Shown here: piece by piece, positions 26,508 to 35,551 of the stretch
Position numbering within the stretch: the stretch's first letter is position 1
Layout of the letters: each line of letters starts with the position of its first letter
Source: Clostridia bacterium
GTDB lineage: Bacteria > Bacillota > Clostridia > UBA1381
Direction of reading: 5' to 3'
DNA: 56,985 bases
Assembly: GCA_017621875.1 (NCBI GenBank)
Contig: JAGASE010000005.1
Coordinates: 1-56,985, forward strand
Translations under genes and position numbers: made by a program
Notes under the pieces: generated by a model
What the model was told of the DNA's origin: nothing
The model's database searches: none
The model's input: the letters and a program-made list of their open reading frames with translations, nothing else

Positions 26508-28074
26508 GATAATGATTGTAGATGACGAAGCAATCGTTCGAGAATGTCTTCGCAGTACCATCGACTGGTCTGAAATAGACTGCGAAATAGTTGCAGAAGC
26601 TGCAGACGGAATTGAAGCACTTGAGGTCTATAAAAGCTCCTTGCCTGATATAGTTATCACTGACATCGTTATGACCTTTTCCAACGGTCTTGACTTCATT
26701 GCAAATGTAAAAGCTGTAAATCCTAACGTGGAAATTATCATTTTAAGCGGCTACAATGATTTTGAATACGCAAAAAAAGCTTTGGAAAACAATGTTTCGG
26801 CATATTTGTTAAAACCAATAAACAATGATGCTATCATAAATGAAGTACTGAAAATAAAAAGCAGGCTGAAAGAAAAGCAAACATCTAACCATGTTCGTGC
26901 TACTGCTAACAGGGATAACTTTCTGCTAAATTTATTAAGCACAGAATACCTTACAGCAGAGCAAATGGAAAATCTATGCAAAACATTTGATATAGTTCTT
27001 CCGTCCGACAAATACTCTGTTGCCGTACTTCAGATTGACAAGATGCACTCGCCGAACTTGAGTCTTGCACTCATCCGCCTCAAAGAAACCCTCAGCTATT
27101 ATATAAGCATCAGCAAGGATTACATCCTTACCTCAACACTAAATAATGAGATAGTTCTGCTTTATGTATATTCCTCATCATTATGCGGCACAGATGTGTG
27201 TGATTTTCTTGCATTGGTTCAGAATCATTACAAAAACACATTTTCCCACACAGTAACCATCGGTGTCAGCGGAATTTTTAAAAATCTGACCATTGTTCAA
27301 CGTGCGTACAAACAGGCAACAGCAGCACTTGAGCAGAAAGCTGCGTTCGGAACCAACAGTATTATCAAATATACGGAGATTTCATCTAACCCTCAGCAAT
27401 CATCGGTAGAGCTTACTACCGATGAAATGAACGAAATAATTGAATGTGTTAAAAGCGGAAATATTACTCAGGCTACTCAAATTATAAATAATTATTTCAC
27501 CAATATTTCACACCTTAAAAGCATTGATATTACTTTGATCAAAAACCGTATTCTTGAGCTTATCGTGCTGCTCATTCATACCATGATAAAAAATTCTAAC
27601 ATGATGTATGCAGTCTTTAACAGAAACTTCTTTCCTGCTATCGAAATACAGGCATTAGAATTTATTCTTGAGATACAGGAATGGACCGTGGATATTATAA
27701 CAAAGCTGGGAGAATGTCATGATTTGTGTATACCTCATAGCTACAGTCCTGCACTGAACAAGGCTCTTCTTTATATCCGTGCCAACTATTCTCAAAAAAT
27801 CAAGCTGGAGGACGTAGCTAAAGAGCTGTTTATGAGCTCGCGTTCCTTAAGACGCATCTTTCTTGCCGAAACAGGAAAATCCTTTCAGGAACATCTTACG
27901 GAGTACAGAATAAAAATGTCCGTGAATCTTATAGAAAATACCTCCTACAAAATCTGCGATATTGCCAATCTTGTAGGCTATAACGATGTAAAGCATTTTT
28001 ACCGGACCTTCAAAAAAATTACAGGTCACAACCCCAAGCATTATAAAAGAGCTTTAAAAGAGGAGGATATATGA
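26500..28074 (+). CDS. AraC-type response regulator, YesN family
   Basis: This 524-aa protein carries an N-terminal receiver domain (about 1-120) with the acidic pocket D8-D9, phospho-acceptor D55 (ITDIVM), S83 and K105. A long middle region follows (about 135-410). Two AraC helix-turn-helix motifs lie at the C-terminus (about 425-520), with VGYNDVKHFYRTFKKITGHNP as the second. Such proteins bind operators of sugar-uptake genes when phosphorylated by a YesM kinase. AGCGGAGG precedes its ATG. It overlaps both neighbours, so translation is probably coupled. Likely targets are the divergent transporter promoter and perhaps the three rhamnosidase-type genes. Confidence 0.93.
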   Translation: MTKIMIVDDEAIVRECLRSTIDWSEIDCEIVAEAADGIEALEVYKSSLPDIVITDIVMTFSNGLDFIANVKAVNPNVEIIILSGYNDFEYAKKALENNVSAYLLKPINNDAIINEVLKIKSRLKEKQTSNHVRATANRDNFLLNLLSTEYLTAEQMENLCKTFDIVLPSDKYSVAVLQIDKMHSPNLSLALIRLKETLSYYISISKDYILTSTLNNEIVLLYVYSSSLCGTDVCDFLALVQNHYKNTFSHTVTIGVSGIFKNLTIVQRAYKQATAALEQKAAFGTNSIIKYTEISSNPQQSSVELTTDEMNEIIECVKSGNITQATQIINNYFTNISHLKSIDITLIKNRILELIVLLIHTMIKNSNMMYAVFNRNFFPAIEIQALEFILEIQEWTVDIITKLGECHDLCIPHSYSPALNKALLYIRANYSQKIKLEDVAKELFMSSRSLRRIFLAETGKSFQEHLTEYRIKMSVNLIENTSYKICDIANLVGYNDVKHFYRTFKKITGHNPKHYKRALKEEDI

Positions 28075-29792
28075 AAAACTTCTTCTCACGACACATCAGA
28101 ACTCATTCACTTAAATCGGTGATAATATGCTATATAGCAATTTTCTCGGTTATTTCCGTTACAATTCTATCGGTAATATCCTATTTTTTCATGTCTAACA
28201 TCATCGTAAAGTCATATCTTTCATCGTACATGAAATCAGTTTATTCTAACTTTGAGCATACACTTACCAACACTCTCACCCAGATAAATCTTTCTGCTCT
28301 GAACATAACCACATGGCAGGAGCTTTACACCATTCTGCTAAATACTGATATGAATGCGGAGCTTAAACGTCAGACAATAGAAGCGGACATGAGAGAATTT
28401 CTGAATAATCATAATATGATTTTTGCTGTAGATATTATTACAAACAGCGGCGAGTATTACCGCTGCAGTAAAAATAACCTGCAGCTTCCCATCATATCGG
28501 ATGATTTTAAAAATTCCATTGTATCCTCCGCAATGACTGTCGGAAACCGCCCTATCCTCTATAACGGAGAATATTACATAGCCATAGGAAATAAATTCTA
28601 TAATTACTATAACAGCTACGACGTGGGGTATCTGGTGCTTTACATAAAGGAAAGTGAATTATACTCCATATATCAGGATTCTGTGCTTGAAGATTCGGTA
28701 TTTTTCATTTTATCAGACAACCATATTATCTCACACAGTGATAAATCTGCAATCGGCTCTATGGTATATATCCCCACCGAACTGTATAATGATAAGAAGC
28801 TGTCTATTTCACGCTATTCCAGTAACATAATAGGAAAATATCAGCTTCAGCAGCCTATTTTGGCATCAGAGGTTTCCATTGTAACAATTTTATCCTCTGC
28901 AAGCCTGTTTAATATAGTCAGCAAGATGGAACGCTATACTATAATTATTTTTACAATAACTCTTGCTCTGGTGCTTATTATAGCCTTTATTTTCACGCAG
29001 AGTCTTCTTAACCAGTATACCCGTTTCAAGAAAAATATCGTTGAATTTACCTATGACCCTAAAAAGAAAATTCGATTTAAATCGTCTAACGAGCTGCATG
29101 AGCTTGAGGAAAGCTTTAATGTCATGGTAACAACAATCAACCGCCTGATGAAACAAAATTCAATAGCAAATGAAAAGCAGCGCGAGGCGGAAATAAAGGC
29201 ACTGCAGGCACATATTAATCCGCATTTTATATATAACGCACTCGATTCTATAACCTGTATGGCAAAAATGGCAAATCAACCTAATATAGAAAAAACAGCA
29301 TATGCACTTGCATCATTTTTCCGTATAGGATTATCAGGCGGAGAACGACTTATAAGCATTAGAGACGAGCTGGAGCATGTAAAGAGCTATATTCAGGTAC
29401 AACAAACACGCTACCCCGATAAGTTTGATGTGGAATTTGATGTTCCTGAAGAGCTGCTAAACTGCAAAATAGTAAAAATTACGCTGCAGCCATTGGTTGA
29501 AAACTGTATAAAGCACGGATTTAAGGGGATTCCGTATCGCGGAAAAATCACTATTATGGGAACAAAGGATATTGAAAGCAAATATATTATTATAACTGTT
29601 TCAGATAATGGTGTCGGATTTAAAACAAGCCCTCTCTTCCCGTCGGATGATACATCTTCCGGAGGCTACGGTGTATACAACGTTCAGAGAAGGCTAAAGC
29701 TGGAGTACGGAGAAAATTACGGTCTTATGTATGAGAAAAATGAACATGGCGGCACAACAGCCATTATTAAAATTAAGTATGAAATAAATTAG
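28071..29792 (+). CDS. Sensor histidine kinase, YesM family
   Basis: This 573-aa protein has one N-terminal membrane helix (about 17-44), an extracellular sensing domain, a second helix (about 285-305) and a HAMP region. A His_kinase domain follows with H385 in QAHINPHFIYNALDS. The HATPase domain contains LQPLVENCIKHGF (N box) and SDNGVGF with GGYGVYNVQRRL (G boxes). It is the cognate kinase for the upstream response regulator and overlaps it by 4 bases (ATGA). The ligand is expected to be a glycan breakdown product bound outside the cell. It may be shared with or modulated by the kinase-less sensor encoded first in the operon. Confidence 0.93.
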   Translation: MKNFFSRHIRTHSLKSVIICYIAIFSVISVTILSVISYFFMSNIIVKSYLSSYMKSVYSNFEHTLTNTLTQINLSALNITTWQELYTILLNTDMNAELKRQTIEADMREFLNNHNMIFAVDIITNSGEYYRCSKNNLQLPIISDDFKNSIVSSAMTVGNRPILYNGEYYIAIGNKFYNYYNSYDVGYLVLYIKESELYSIYQDSVLEDSVFFILSDNHIISHSDKSAIGSMVYIPTELYNDKKLSISRYSSNIIGKYQLQQPILASEVSIVTILSSASLFNIVSKMERYTIIIFTITLALVLIIAFIFTQSLLNQYTRFKKNIVEFTYDPKKKIRFKSSNELHELEESFNVMVTTINRLMKQNSIANEKQREAEIKALQAHINPHFIYNALDSITCMAKMANQPNIEKTAYALASFFRIGLSGGERLISIRDELEHVKSYIQVQQTRYPDKFDVEFDVPEELLNCKIVKITLQPLVENCIKHGFKGIPYRGKITIMGTKDIESKYIIITVSDNGVGFKTSPLFPSDDTSSGGYGVYNVQRRLKLEYGENYGLMYEKNEHGGTTAIIKIKYEIN

Positions 29793-29826
29793 TATACAAA
29801 TAAGTAGTGTGGATATGTATGACGAA

Positions 29827-29886
29827 TTACATGCCAAATGCATTTACAAGTGCAGTACTTGACACAGTTAATTCAAACGAATTCAT
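29827..29886 (-). CDS. Candidate 19-codon small ORF with hairpin-masked ribosome binding site
   Basis: On the minus strand AGAGGTG followed by ATATT and ATG opens a 19-codon frame ending in TAA (MNSFELTVSSTALVNAFGM). The ribosome binding site lies in the loop of a 9-bp palindromic hairpin (ATAATATCA / TGATATTAT), which would expose or mask it. It starts downstream of the ferritin terminator on the same strand. A TATAAT lies just upstream, but without a good -35. No family is recognised. It could be a real small peptide, a regulatory leader or chance. Confidence 0.3.
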   Translation of the reverse strand: MNSFELTVSSTALVNAFGM

Positions 29887-29952
29887 AATATCACCTCTGA
29901 TATTATATTATGCTTGCAGGTGACCTTATTGAGTTAATTTTTTCGTTTACGC

Positions 29953-29983
29953 AAAAAAGCTCCCGCCAAAATGACGGAAGCTC
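29953..29983 (-). terminator. Terminator of the dfx-ferritin unit
   Basis: Minus-strand hairpin GAGCTTCCG ... CGGGAGC is followed by TTTTTTG, a short distance after the ferritin stop codon. Confidence 0.75.
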
Positions 29984-29995
29984 AAAAATTCAGAG

Positions 29996-30508
29996 TTATA
30001 ATACAAGAGATGGAGCACTGTATACTCTCGCTGCCAACTCCTGATTCAGCATATAAAGACTCTTGGGGTCAGAACCAAACAATTCCATTTTTGAAATCAA
30101 ATCGTTGGCATTAGTTTCTTCTTCGCCCTGTTCCTTTACAAACCAGTCAAGGAACTGCATTGTGCGGAAGTCTTTAACATCATAGGCAGCACTGTAAATA
30201 TCGTTGATAAGTGATGTAACATATTCCTCATGCTCAAGACCCGCCTTTAAGACATCCATATGACAGGTGAAAACCTTGTCAGGTTTGGCAATAGCATCCA
30301 GAGTGACAGTTTGATTTTCATTCTGAAGATAGGTGTAAAACAGCATGGCGTGATCTCTTTCTTCCTGTGCCTGAATCATATACCAATTTGCAAAACCGTC
30401 AAGACCTTGTGCTTTAAAATAATTTGAAAAATCAAGATAGAGATATGCAGAATATAACTCTTTGTTAATCTGCTGATTTAACAGCTCATGTACTTTTAAA
30501 TTCATCAT
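29996..30508 (-). CDS. ftn: Ferritin, non-haem iron storage protein
   Basis: This 170-aa protein is a four-helix ferritin that oxidises and stores iron in a 24-subunit shell. Ferroxidase ligands are visible: E17 (NKELYSAYLYL), E50 and H53 (QEERDHAM), and later E and Q residues in KEQGEEETNA. Length and motifs fit bacterial FtnA. The ribosome binding site GAGGTGAG precedes the ATG at 30508; another ATG follows at once. It lies 14 bases after the superoxide reductase gene, so both are probably made from the dfx promoter as an oxygen and iron protection pair. Confidence 0.95.
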   Translation of the reverse strand: MMNLKVHELLNQQINKELYSAYLYLDFSNYFKAQGLDGFANWYMIQAQEERDHAMLFYTYLQNENQTVTLDAIAKPDKVFTCHMDVLKAGLEHEEYVTSLINDIYSAAYDVKDFRTMQFLDWFVKEQGEEETNANDLISKMELFGSDPKSLYMLNQELAARVYSAPSLVL

Positions 30509-30522
30509 AAAAACTCACCTCA

Positions 30523-30903
30523 TTAAATATCTTTTTTCCACAATCCATGGAGATTACAGTACGCATAAACCGCAATGGGTTTTTCCTCTGCAATGGCAAA
30601 GGTTACCGCAGGAGCTGTGCCGATGTTAAGGCACTTACGCTGACCACCCTTGTCAGTCTGCAGATATACCCAAAGTATGCTGTGTTCTTCGGTCATCGGG
30701 TGTTCAACCGAGCCGATTACAACCTTTACGGTATTTCCATCAACCGTTACAACAGGAATATGCTTCTCGTGGCTTGCTTCTGTTGTTCCGGGTTCAATCT
30801 TGGTCATTTTCTGACCGCAGCACATCATAGGTACCCCGGCATCGTGAATCATGCCGATCAGATTTCCGCAATGCTCACAAATGTAAAATCTGCTTTCACA
30901 CAT
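30523..30903 (-). CDS. dfx: Desulfoferrodoxin (superoxide reductase, 2Fe class)
   Basis: This 126-aa protein reduces superoxide to peroxide without making oxygen, as is common in anaerobes. The N-terminal desulforedoxin-type centre has C9-x2-C12 and C28-C29. The catalytic neelaredoxin-like domain has E46-K47-H48 (EKHIPV), further His residues in EHPMTEEHSI, and the final Cys/His pair in YCNLHGLW. Length is normal for the family. It is the first gene of a two-gene unit with ferritin and has a consensus promoter carrying a PerR-like box. Confidence 0.96.
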   Translation of the reverse strand: MCESRFYICEHCGNLIGMIHDAGVPMMCCGQKMTKIEPGTTEASHEKHIPVVTVDGNTVKVVIGSVEHPMTEEHSILWVYLQTDKGGQRKCLNIGTAPAVTFAIAEEKPIAVYAYCNLHGLWKKDI

Positions 30904-30935
30904 AGCGTTCGCCTCCGTTTACTTTATTTAAATCT

Positions 30936-30973
30936 ATTATACTACAAAACTTTGATTATTTCAATAATTATAT
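30936..30973 (-). promoter_or_regulatory. dfx promoter with PerR-like box
   Basis: On the minus strand TTGAAA (30959-30964) and TATAAT (30936-30941) are spaced by 17 bases. TTTCAATAATTATAT at 30959-30973 matches the 7-1-7 PerR box (TTATAAT-N-ATTATAA) at 11 of 14 positions and overlaps the -35. Peroxide-responsive control of superoxide reductase by PerR is known in clostridia. Confidence 0.5.
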
Positions 30974-31087
30974 AAAAATATATTTTATTTTAAGCGAGAT
31001 ATTCTTCATCATAGTATAGCTACGGCATTTCACAATACAGCAATAACCCGGAAACCACATGTTTTCGTTACGAGGTTCTATGCAGGA

Positions 31088-33427
31088 TTATTTTGTTACT
31101 ACTGTTACAACACGTACTATTCCGCCGTTTGCAAGCGACTTATCCGAGTACAGCGATACAGACGAAACATTCATTTTTGCAAGCTCATCTGTAGTAATGC
31201 TGCGCATTCCGGAAGTAGTCGTGATATCCACAATCTGCACATTCGCATCCATTTTATATATCTTATTATTTATCATAATACGGCTTCCCTCAACCGCATT
31301 TACACGCGTTCCGCTGTCAAGCTTTATTAGTGCAATAAGCTTTGAAAGTCCTCCGTTTGAAGTTTTAAAGCCTACGCCCGCACCTGTGGAGGTGGTAATT
31401 TTACCTATATTTTGCAGCGTATAGCTTGATACCGCACCACTTGAAAAAATCTTGTAGCCGGTCGTTTCATCATTGTTCTTTAAGAATCCCGAAACAACGC
31501 CGTAGTCATAGGTATTTTCAAGATTTTCAACATATAAAATTGCGATATCTCCAAACGAATTTGCAGAAACAACATTCAATATCTGAGCCGAGCTTATCTC
31601 GGTAGCTGTAAGATTTTCAAAATCAAGCAGCTCACATTCTGCAACAGTTGCATCATCATCGGATATTTTCTGAATTATCGCCGCATCCTTAAGGAAATAC
31701 CTGCCGCCAATCATACGGTCGTCTATATTGATATTTCCTGTATAACTATTGATACTGCTGCTGTTCTGACGTACAAGTGACGCAGTGCCGTTTGTTGAAT
31801 ATGAAATTCTCATAAAGTCTCCGGCATTATCCTTATACAACTTATCGGTAACAATTTCATGTACCTCACCATCCGCCATAAACATTTCGGTCACAAATTC
31901 AGTATTGCCCTCATTTGCTCCTTCGGTTGCTGTGCGTGTGTATGTAGTAAGTACAACACCATATGCAAAGTAGTCAAAAGAGCCTGAGTTATCTGTTACA
32001 AACGCGATCTTATCATTCTTTCCCAGATGCAGTGTAATCTTTTCACCTATTGCAAATGCACCGCTCGATGCGTCCAGTCTGTTTGTTGCGGCAGAATAGC
32101 CTATTTCATAAGATTTTCCTCCGACAGTTACACTTTCTACATACGCCTTGGAAGGTGCTGCGGAATAGTAAACACCCGTTACCTTCTTTGAGTAAACGTC
32201 CATCGTATTTGTCTTTGTGTTGTAGTATATAACATCATTTGCCTCTATATCGCCTAGGGACGCAGCCTCACCGTCACGGTAAATAATCAGATTGCTTTTA
32301 TTTATCTGTATTCCCTCAATACTTTCCGCATCATCACTGTAATCACGCGATGCCAGAACAGGGTCAACATCGTTGCTGTTACCAATCACCGCAATATTCC
32401 ATGCCCCGTAGATATTGCCGTAAAATGTGATATCCGCACCGTTTGACATATGTCCCTTTGCCGATGCGAAGGTCATTTTGTTATTGTCATAGTATGTCAC
32501 AAAGCTGTCGTCTGCCTTGTAGGTTCCCTTTCTGCCGTCTGTAGTGGTATACTCAATTGTATTTTCTGTAAGTCTGTTTACAATGGCAGTTTCAGAGGAT
32601 ATTCCCTCAGAGCCGTTATATGCCTTAACTGTTGCAAGATATCCGTTCTTATCAATCACTGCATATTCATACACATCACCGGTTTCCACATCTATCTGCG
32701 TTTTACCGATATAAGTTGATGCGTTGTTCAGCTTCAGATTTCCTGCAAGAATGCTCACATTATTACTTGAGCTGTCCCTGTCAAGTATCAGAGCATCGTC
32801 AAGCACTGTATAGCCGAGTGTTTCGAGGTAAGTGTCCATTGATTGCTGCTGTGCAGGCTTGGTAAACATTGCCCTATCGGTAAGAATTGCCGCTGTTGCT
32901 CTTGTAAGCGGAGCATCGGCAGAATAATACATTCCGGCGGTCACGCCTAAAGACGCCGCCGCGTCAACATAATTATTAGGCCAGAAGTAGCCCACTTCAG
33001 CCTCTGTATAGCCTAATGTACGCAGAAGAATTGTAAGTGCCTCGGAAAAGCTTATCGTTCTGTCAGGGCCAAAGGAGCCGTCGGAATATCCCGATAAAAT
33101 TTCCTTTGCCACCGCATAATTTATGTACGGTGCCGACCAGCTTCCCTGAGGAACATCGTAAAAGCCCGATGCCGACGTAAGAGCTCTTGCCTCTGTTTCC
33201 TTATCCATCATGCATATAACTATTTTTGTAAATTCTGCTCTTGTAATTCTGTTATCCGGGCGGAAAGTGGCATCATCATAGCCGTTAACGATATCCAAAT
33301 CCTGAAGACGCAGTGCCGACAAATAATAATCGCTTGATGCGTCAATATCCGTATAAGCGGCACTTACTGCAGGGATTGTAGCTATTGCCATAACAGCTGC
33401 AAGCACAAAACTCATAATTTTTCTCAT
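31088..33427 (-). CDS. SLH-domain S-layer-type protein
   Basis: This protein of about 779 aa has a signal peptide (MRKIMSFVLAAVMAIATIP, cut near AVSA) and three SLH domains in the first 200 residues: YYLSALRLQDLDIVNGYDD ... ITRAEFTKIV, FYDVPQGSWSAPYINYA ... ISFSEALTILL, and AAASLGVTAGMYYSADAPLTRATAAIL. A long beta-rich body of unknown function follows. SLH domains fix the protein to the cell wall, so it could be a structural S-layer component. The ATG at 33427 is preferred over a GTG at 33454 because it begins the signal peptide directly. It lies 84 bases downstream of the MacB-like permease on the same strand and may be co-transcribed with it. No terminator was seen after it. Confidence 0.8.
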   Translation of the reverse strand: MRKIMSFVLAAVMAIATIPAVSAAYTDIDASSDYYLSALRLQDLDIVNGYDDATFRPDNRITRAEFTKIVICMMDKETEARALTSASGFYDVPQGSWSAPYINYAVAKEILSGYSDGSFGPDRTISFSEALTILLRTLGYTEAEVGYFWPNNYVDAAASLGVTAGMYYSADAPLTRATAAILTDRAMFTKPAQQQSMDTYLETLGYTVLDDALILDRDSSSNNVSILAGNLKLNNASTYIGKTQIDVETGDVYEYAVIDKNGYLATVKAYNGSEGISSETAIVNRLTENTIEYTTTDGRKGTYKADDSFVTYYDNNKMTFASAKGHMSNGADITFYGNIYGAWNIAVIGNSNDVDPVLASRDYSDDAESIEGIQINKSNLIIYRDGEAASLGDIEANDVIYYNTKTNTMDVYSKKVTGVYYSAAPSKAYVESVTVGGKSYEIGYSAATNRLDASSGAFAIGEKITLHLGKNDKIAFVTDNSGSFDYFAYGVVLTTYTRTATEGANEGNTEFVTEMFMADGEVHEIVTDKLYKDNAGDFMRISYSTNGTASLVRQNSSSINSYTGNINIDDRMIGGRYFLKDAAIIQKISDDDATVAECELLDFENLTATEISSAQILNVVSANSFGDIAILYVENLENTYDYGVVSGFLKNNDETTGYKIFSSGAVSSYTLQNIGKITTSTGAGVGFKTSNGGLSKLIALIKLDSGTRVNAVEGSRIMINNKIYKMDANVQIVDITTTSGMRSITTDELAKMNVSSVSLYSDKSLANGGIVRVVTVVTK

Positions 33428-33511
33428 ACTAAAATCCGTAGCCTTTCTGCCCACAGTTAGTAACTTACACGCTTGTTCTTATCGTGGGCGGATAAGGCGT
33501 AAATAAATATT

Positions 33512-34705
33512 TTATTCTGAACGCAGTGCGTCGATAGGATGAAGCTTTGCAGCCTTTTTCGCCGGTGCAATACCGAAGAAAATTCCTATAAACAGTGAGA
33601 AGAAGAAGCTCAGCATTACCATGCTCGGCTTTGTTACAAACTGCATACTAATCAGAGTGCATACCAACTGCCCGACGCCTACGCCAAATACAATTCCGAC
33701 GACACCTCCCATGGCACTGATTATCGTTGACTCAACCAAAAACTGCGTTAAAATGTCGGTTGTTCTTGCACCGATTGCTTTTCTGATACCGATTTCCCTC
33801 GTTCTTTCCGATACCGATACCGTCATGATATTCATAATTCCGATACCGCCAACCACAAGTGAAATTGCTGCAATGCCTGCAAGCATTGTAGTCATAGTGC
33901 CGGTAATTTCGTCTAAGGTATCCATTATTTCGGCGACACTGCTTACCGTAAAGCCTGTGTCTGTACCTAACTTATTTGTTATATACGACTCCAGAGAATT
34001 AACAGCAGCTTCAACACTCTCCTCAGTTGCTGCACTGAAATAATAGGTAGTAATGTTTTTATTCTTCAAAAACCTCATTGCAGTAGTATACGGAATTGTT
34101 ACTGCGTTATCCTGAGAGGTTTCGGTAGAATTGCCCTTTTCCTCATAAACTCCGACAACCTTAAACTGCCGTCCGTTCAGCTTTATTGTTTCTCCTACAG
34201 GGTCCATTCCGCCGAAATATTCCTGAACGATATATGTACCTACAATACACACATAGGAGCGGTGAGTAATATCAAACTCCGAAATAAACCGTCCCGACTG
34301 GATTTTGGGGTCCTTTATATCAGCATAGGTGGAATCGTATGCAGTAAGAGAGGTATAGGTGTTTTCATTTCCTACCTTAAGAAGTACATTTCCACTCATC
34401 GATGGCGACATAGCTTCTACAAGGTCGGGATTTTCGTCAAGAAACTCTTGCATACTATCTATACTCACAGTACGTGTAGAGCCTCCCCAACCGCCTCTGG
34501 ACATGGAAACCGTAATCAGCTTTGTTCCCATCTCAGCAAGTGAATCATTAATTGTTGAGGTTGCTCCTTCTCCGATACCGGTCAGTATTATAACCGACGC
34601 AACACCGATAATGATACCGAGCATCGTGAGTGCGGAACGTCCCTTATTTCCCATAATACTCTTTATTGACATCTTAAAGGATTGTGACAGCTTTGAAAAA
34701 TTCAT
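33512..34705 (-). CDS. MacB-like ABC transporter permease
   Basis: This 397-aa protein has one N-terminal membrane helix (GRSALTMLGIIIGVASVIIL), a large extracytoplasmic MacB periplasmic-core-like domain (about 50-270) and three helices in a C-terminal FtsX domain. The ERTREIGIRKAIGA loop is typical of the family. Type VII ABC systems of this kind use mechanotransmission to export peptides, antibiotics or envelope material. The ATPase is encoded upstream with a 4-base overlap, and the adaptor precedes that. The exported substrate is unknown. Confidence 0.9.
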   Translation of the reverse strand: MNFSKLSQSFKMSIKSIMGNKGRSALTMLGIIIGVASVIILTGIGEGATSTINDSLAEMGTKLITVSMSRGGWGGSTRTVSIDSMQEFLDENPDLVEAMSPSMSGNVLLKVGNENTYTSLTAYDSTYADIKDPKIQSGRFISEFDITHRSYVCIVGTYIVQEYFGGMDPVGETIKLNGRQFKVVGVYEEKGNSTETSQDNAVTIPYTTAMRFLKNKNITTYYFSAATEESVEAAVNSLESYITNKLGTDTGFTVSSVAEIMDTLDEITGTMTTMLAGIAAISLVVGGIGIMNIMTVSVSERTREIGIRKAIGARTTDILTQFLVESTIISAMGGVVGIVFGVGVGQLVCTLISMQFVTKPSMVMLSFFFSLFIGIFFGIAPAKKAAKLHPIDALRSE

Positions 34706-35538
34706 TCCGCATCACCTCCCGAAGATGTATTCTCTAATAAATCATGTATGTATTTTTCCTTTTCTTCGTTTTCCTTCAAATCAGCGTCAAGATCGGCGGT
34801 TTTTCCGTTCTCGTTATCACCTATATCCGAGCCTTTTACATTTGTTGCATCGGCACGGTCGTTTTTGTTATCAATATCGCTCGTGATTTTTCCGTCGCGG
34901 ATTGTTATAATACGCTCCGCCTGTTTTGCGATATTTAAGTCATGAGTGATGATAACAACTGTATTTCCATCTGCGTGCAAATCATGAAGCATCTGCATAA
35001 TCTCCACGCCGGATTTTGAGTCAAGAGCACCGGTAGGCTCGTCGGCAAGGATAAGCGATGGATTTGCCGAAAGTGCCCGTGCAACCGACACACGCTGCTG
35101 CTGACCGCCCGAAAGCTCGGTAGGCTTATGATGAATTTTATCTATAAGCCCTACCCTCTCAAGTGCCCTTTTTGCCATTGCTTCACGCTCTGCTGCGGGT
35201 ATACCGCGGTAAATCAGCGGGAGCTCCACATTTTCCAAAGCAGACAGCTTGTTTAAAAGATTATACTGCTGAAAAATAAATCCTATTTTCCGGTTACGAA
35301 GGTCGGCAAGCTGATTATCAGTCATTTTGCTGCCCTCGACGCCGTCAATCCAATACCGTCCGCCGGTTGGAACGTCCAGGCATCCTATCATATTCATAAG
35401 CGTAGACTTTCCCGAACCCGAAGGACCGATTATCGACACAAACTCATGAGGCTTTATATGAATACTAACACCGTCAAGAGCTCGAACCTCGGTATCTCCC
35501 ATCTGATAAATTTTTGTAATGTTTTCAAGTCTTATCAT
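34702..35538 (-). CDS. ABC transporter ATP-binding protein, MacB/LolD type
   Basis: This 278-aa ATPase has Walker A GPSGSGKST, a Q-loop in FIFQQYNLL, signature LSGGQQQR and Walker B LILADEPTGALD, followed by the H-loop in VIITHD. These fit the MacB/LolD group. After about residue 220 there is an unusual hydrophilic, acidic extension of about 55 residues (many D, E, N and K) that family members usually lack. It powers the MacB-like permease encoded next and sits 13 bases after the adaptor gene. Confidence 0.93.
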   Translation of the reverse strand: MIRLENITKIYQMGDTEVRALDGVSIHIKPHEFVSIIGPSGSGKSTLMNMIGCLDVPTGGRYWIDGVEGSKMTDNQLADLRNRKIGFIFQQYNLLNKLSALENVELPLIYRGIPAAEREAMAKRALERVGLIDKIHHKPTELSGGQQQRVSVARALSANPSLILADEPTGALDSKSGVEIMQMLHDLHADGNTVVIITHDLNIAKQAERIITIRDGKITSDIDNKNDRADATNVKGSDIGDNENGKTADLDADLKENEEKEKYIHDLLENTSSGGDAE

Positions 35539-35551
35539 CGACGTTCACCTG

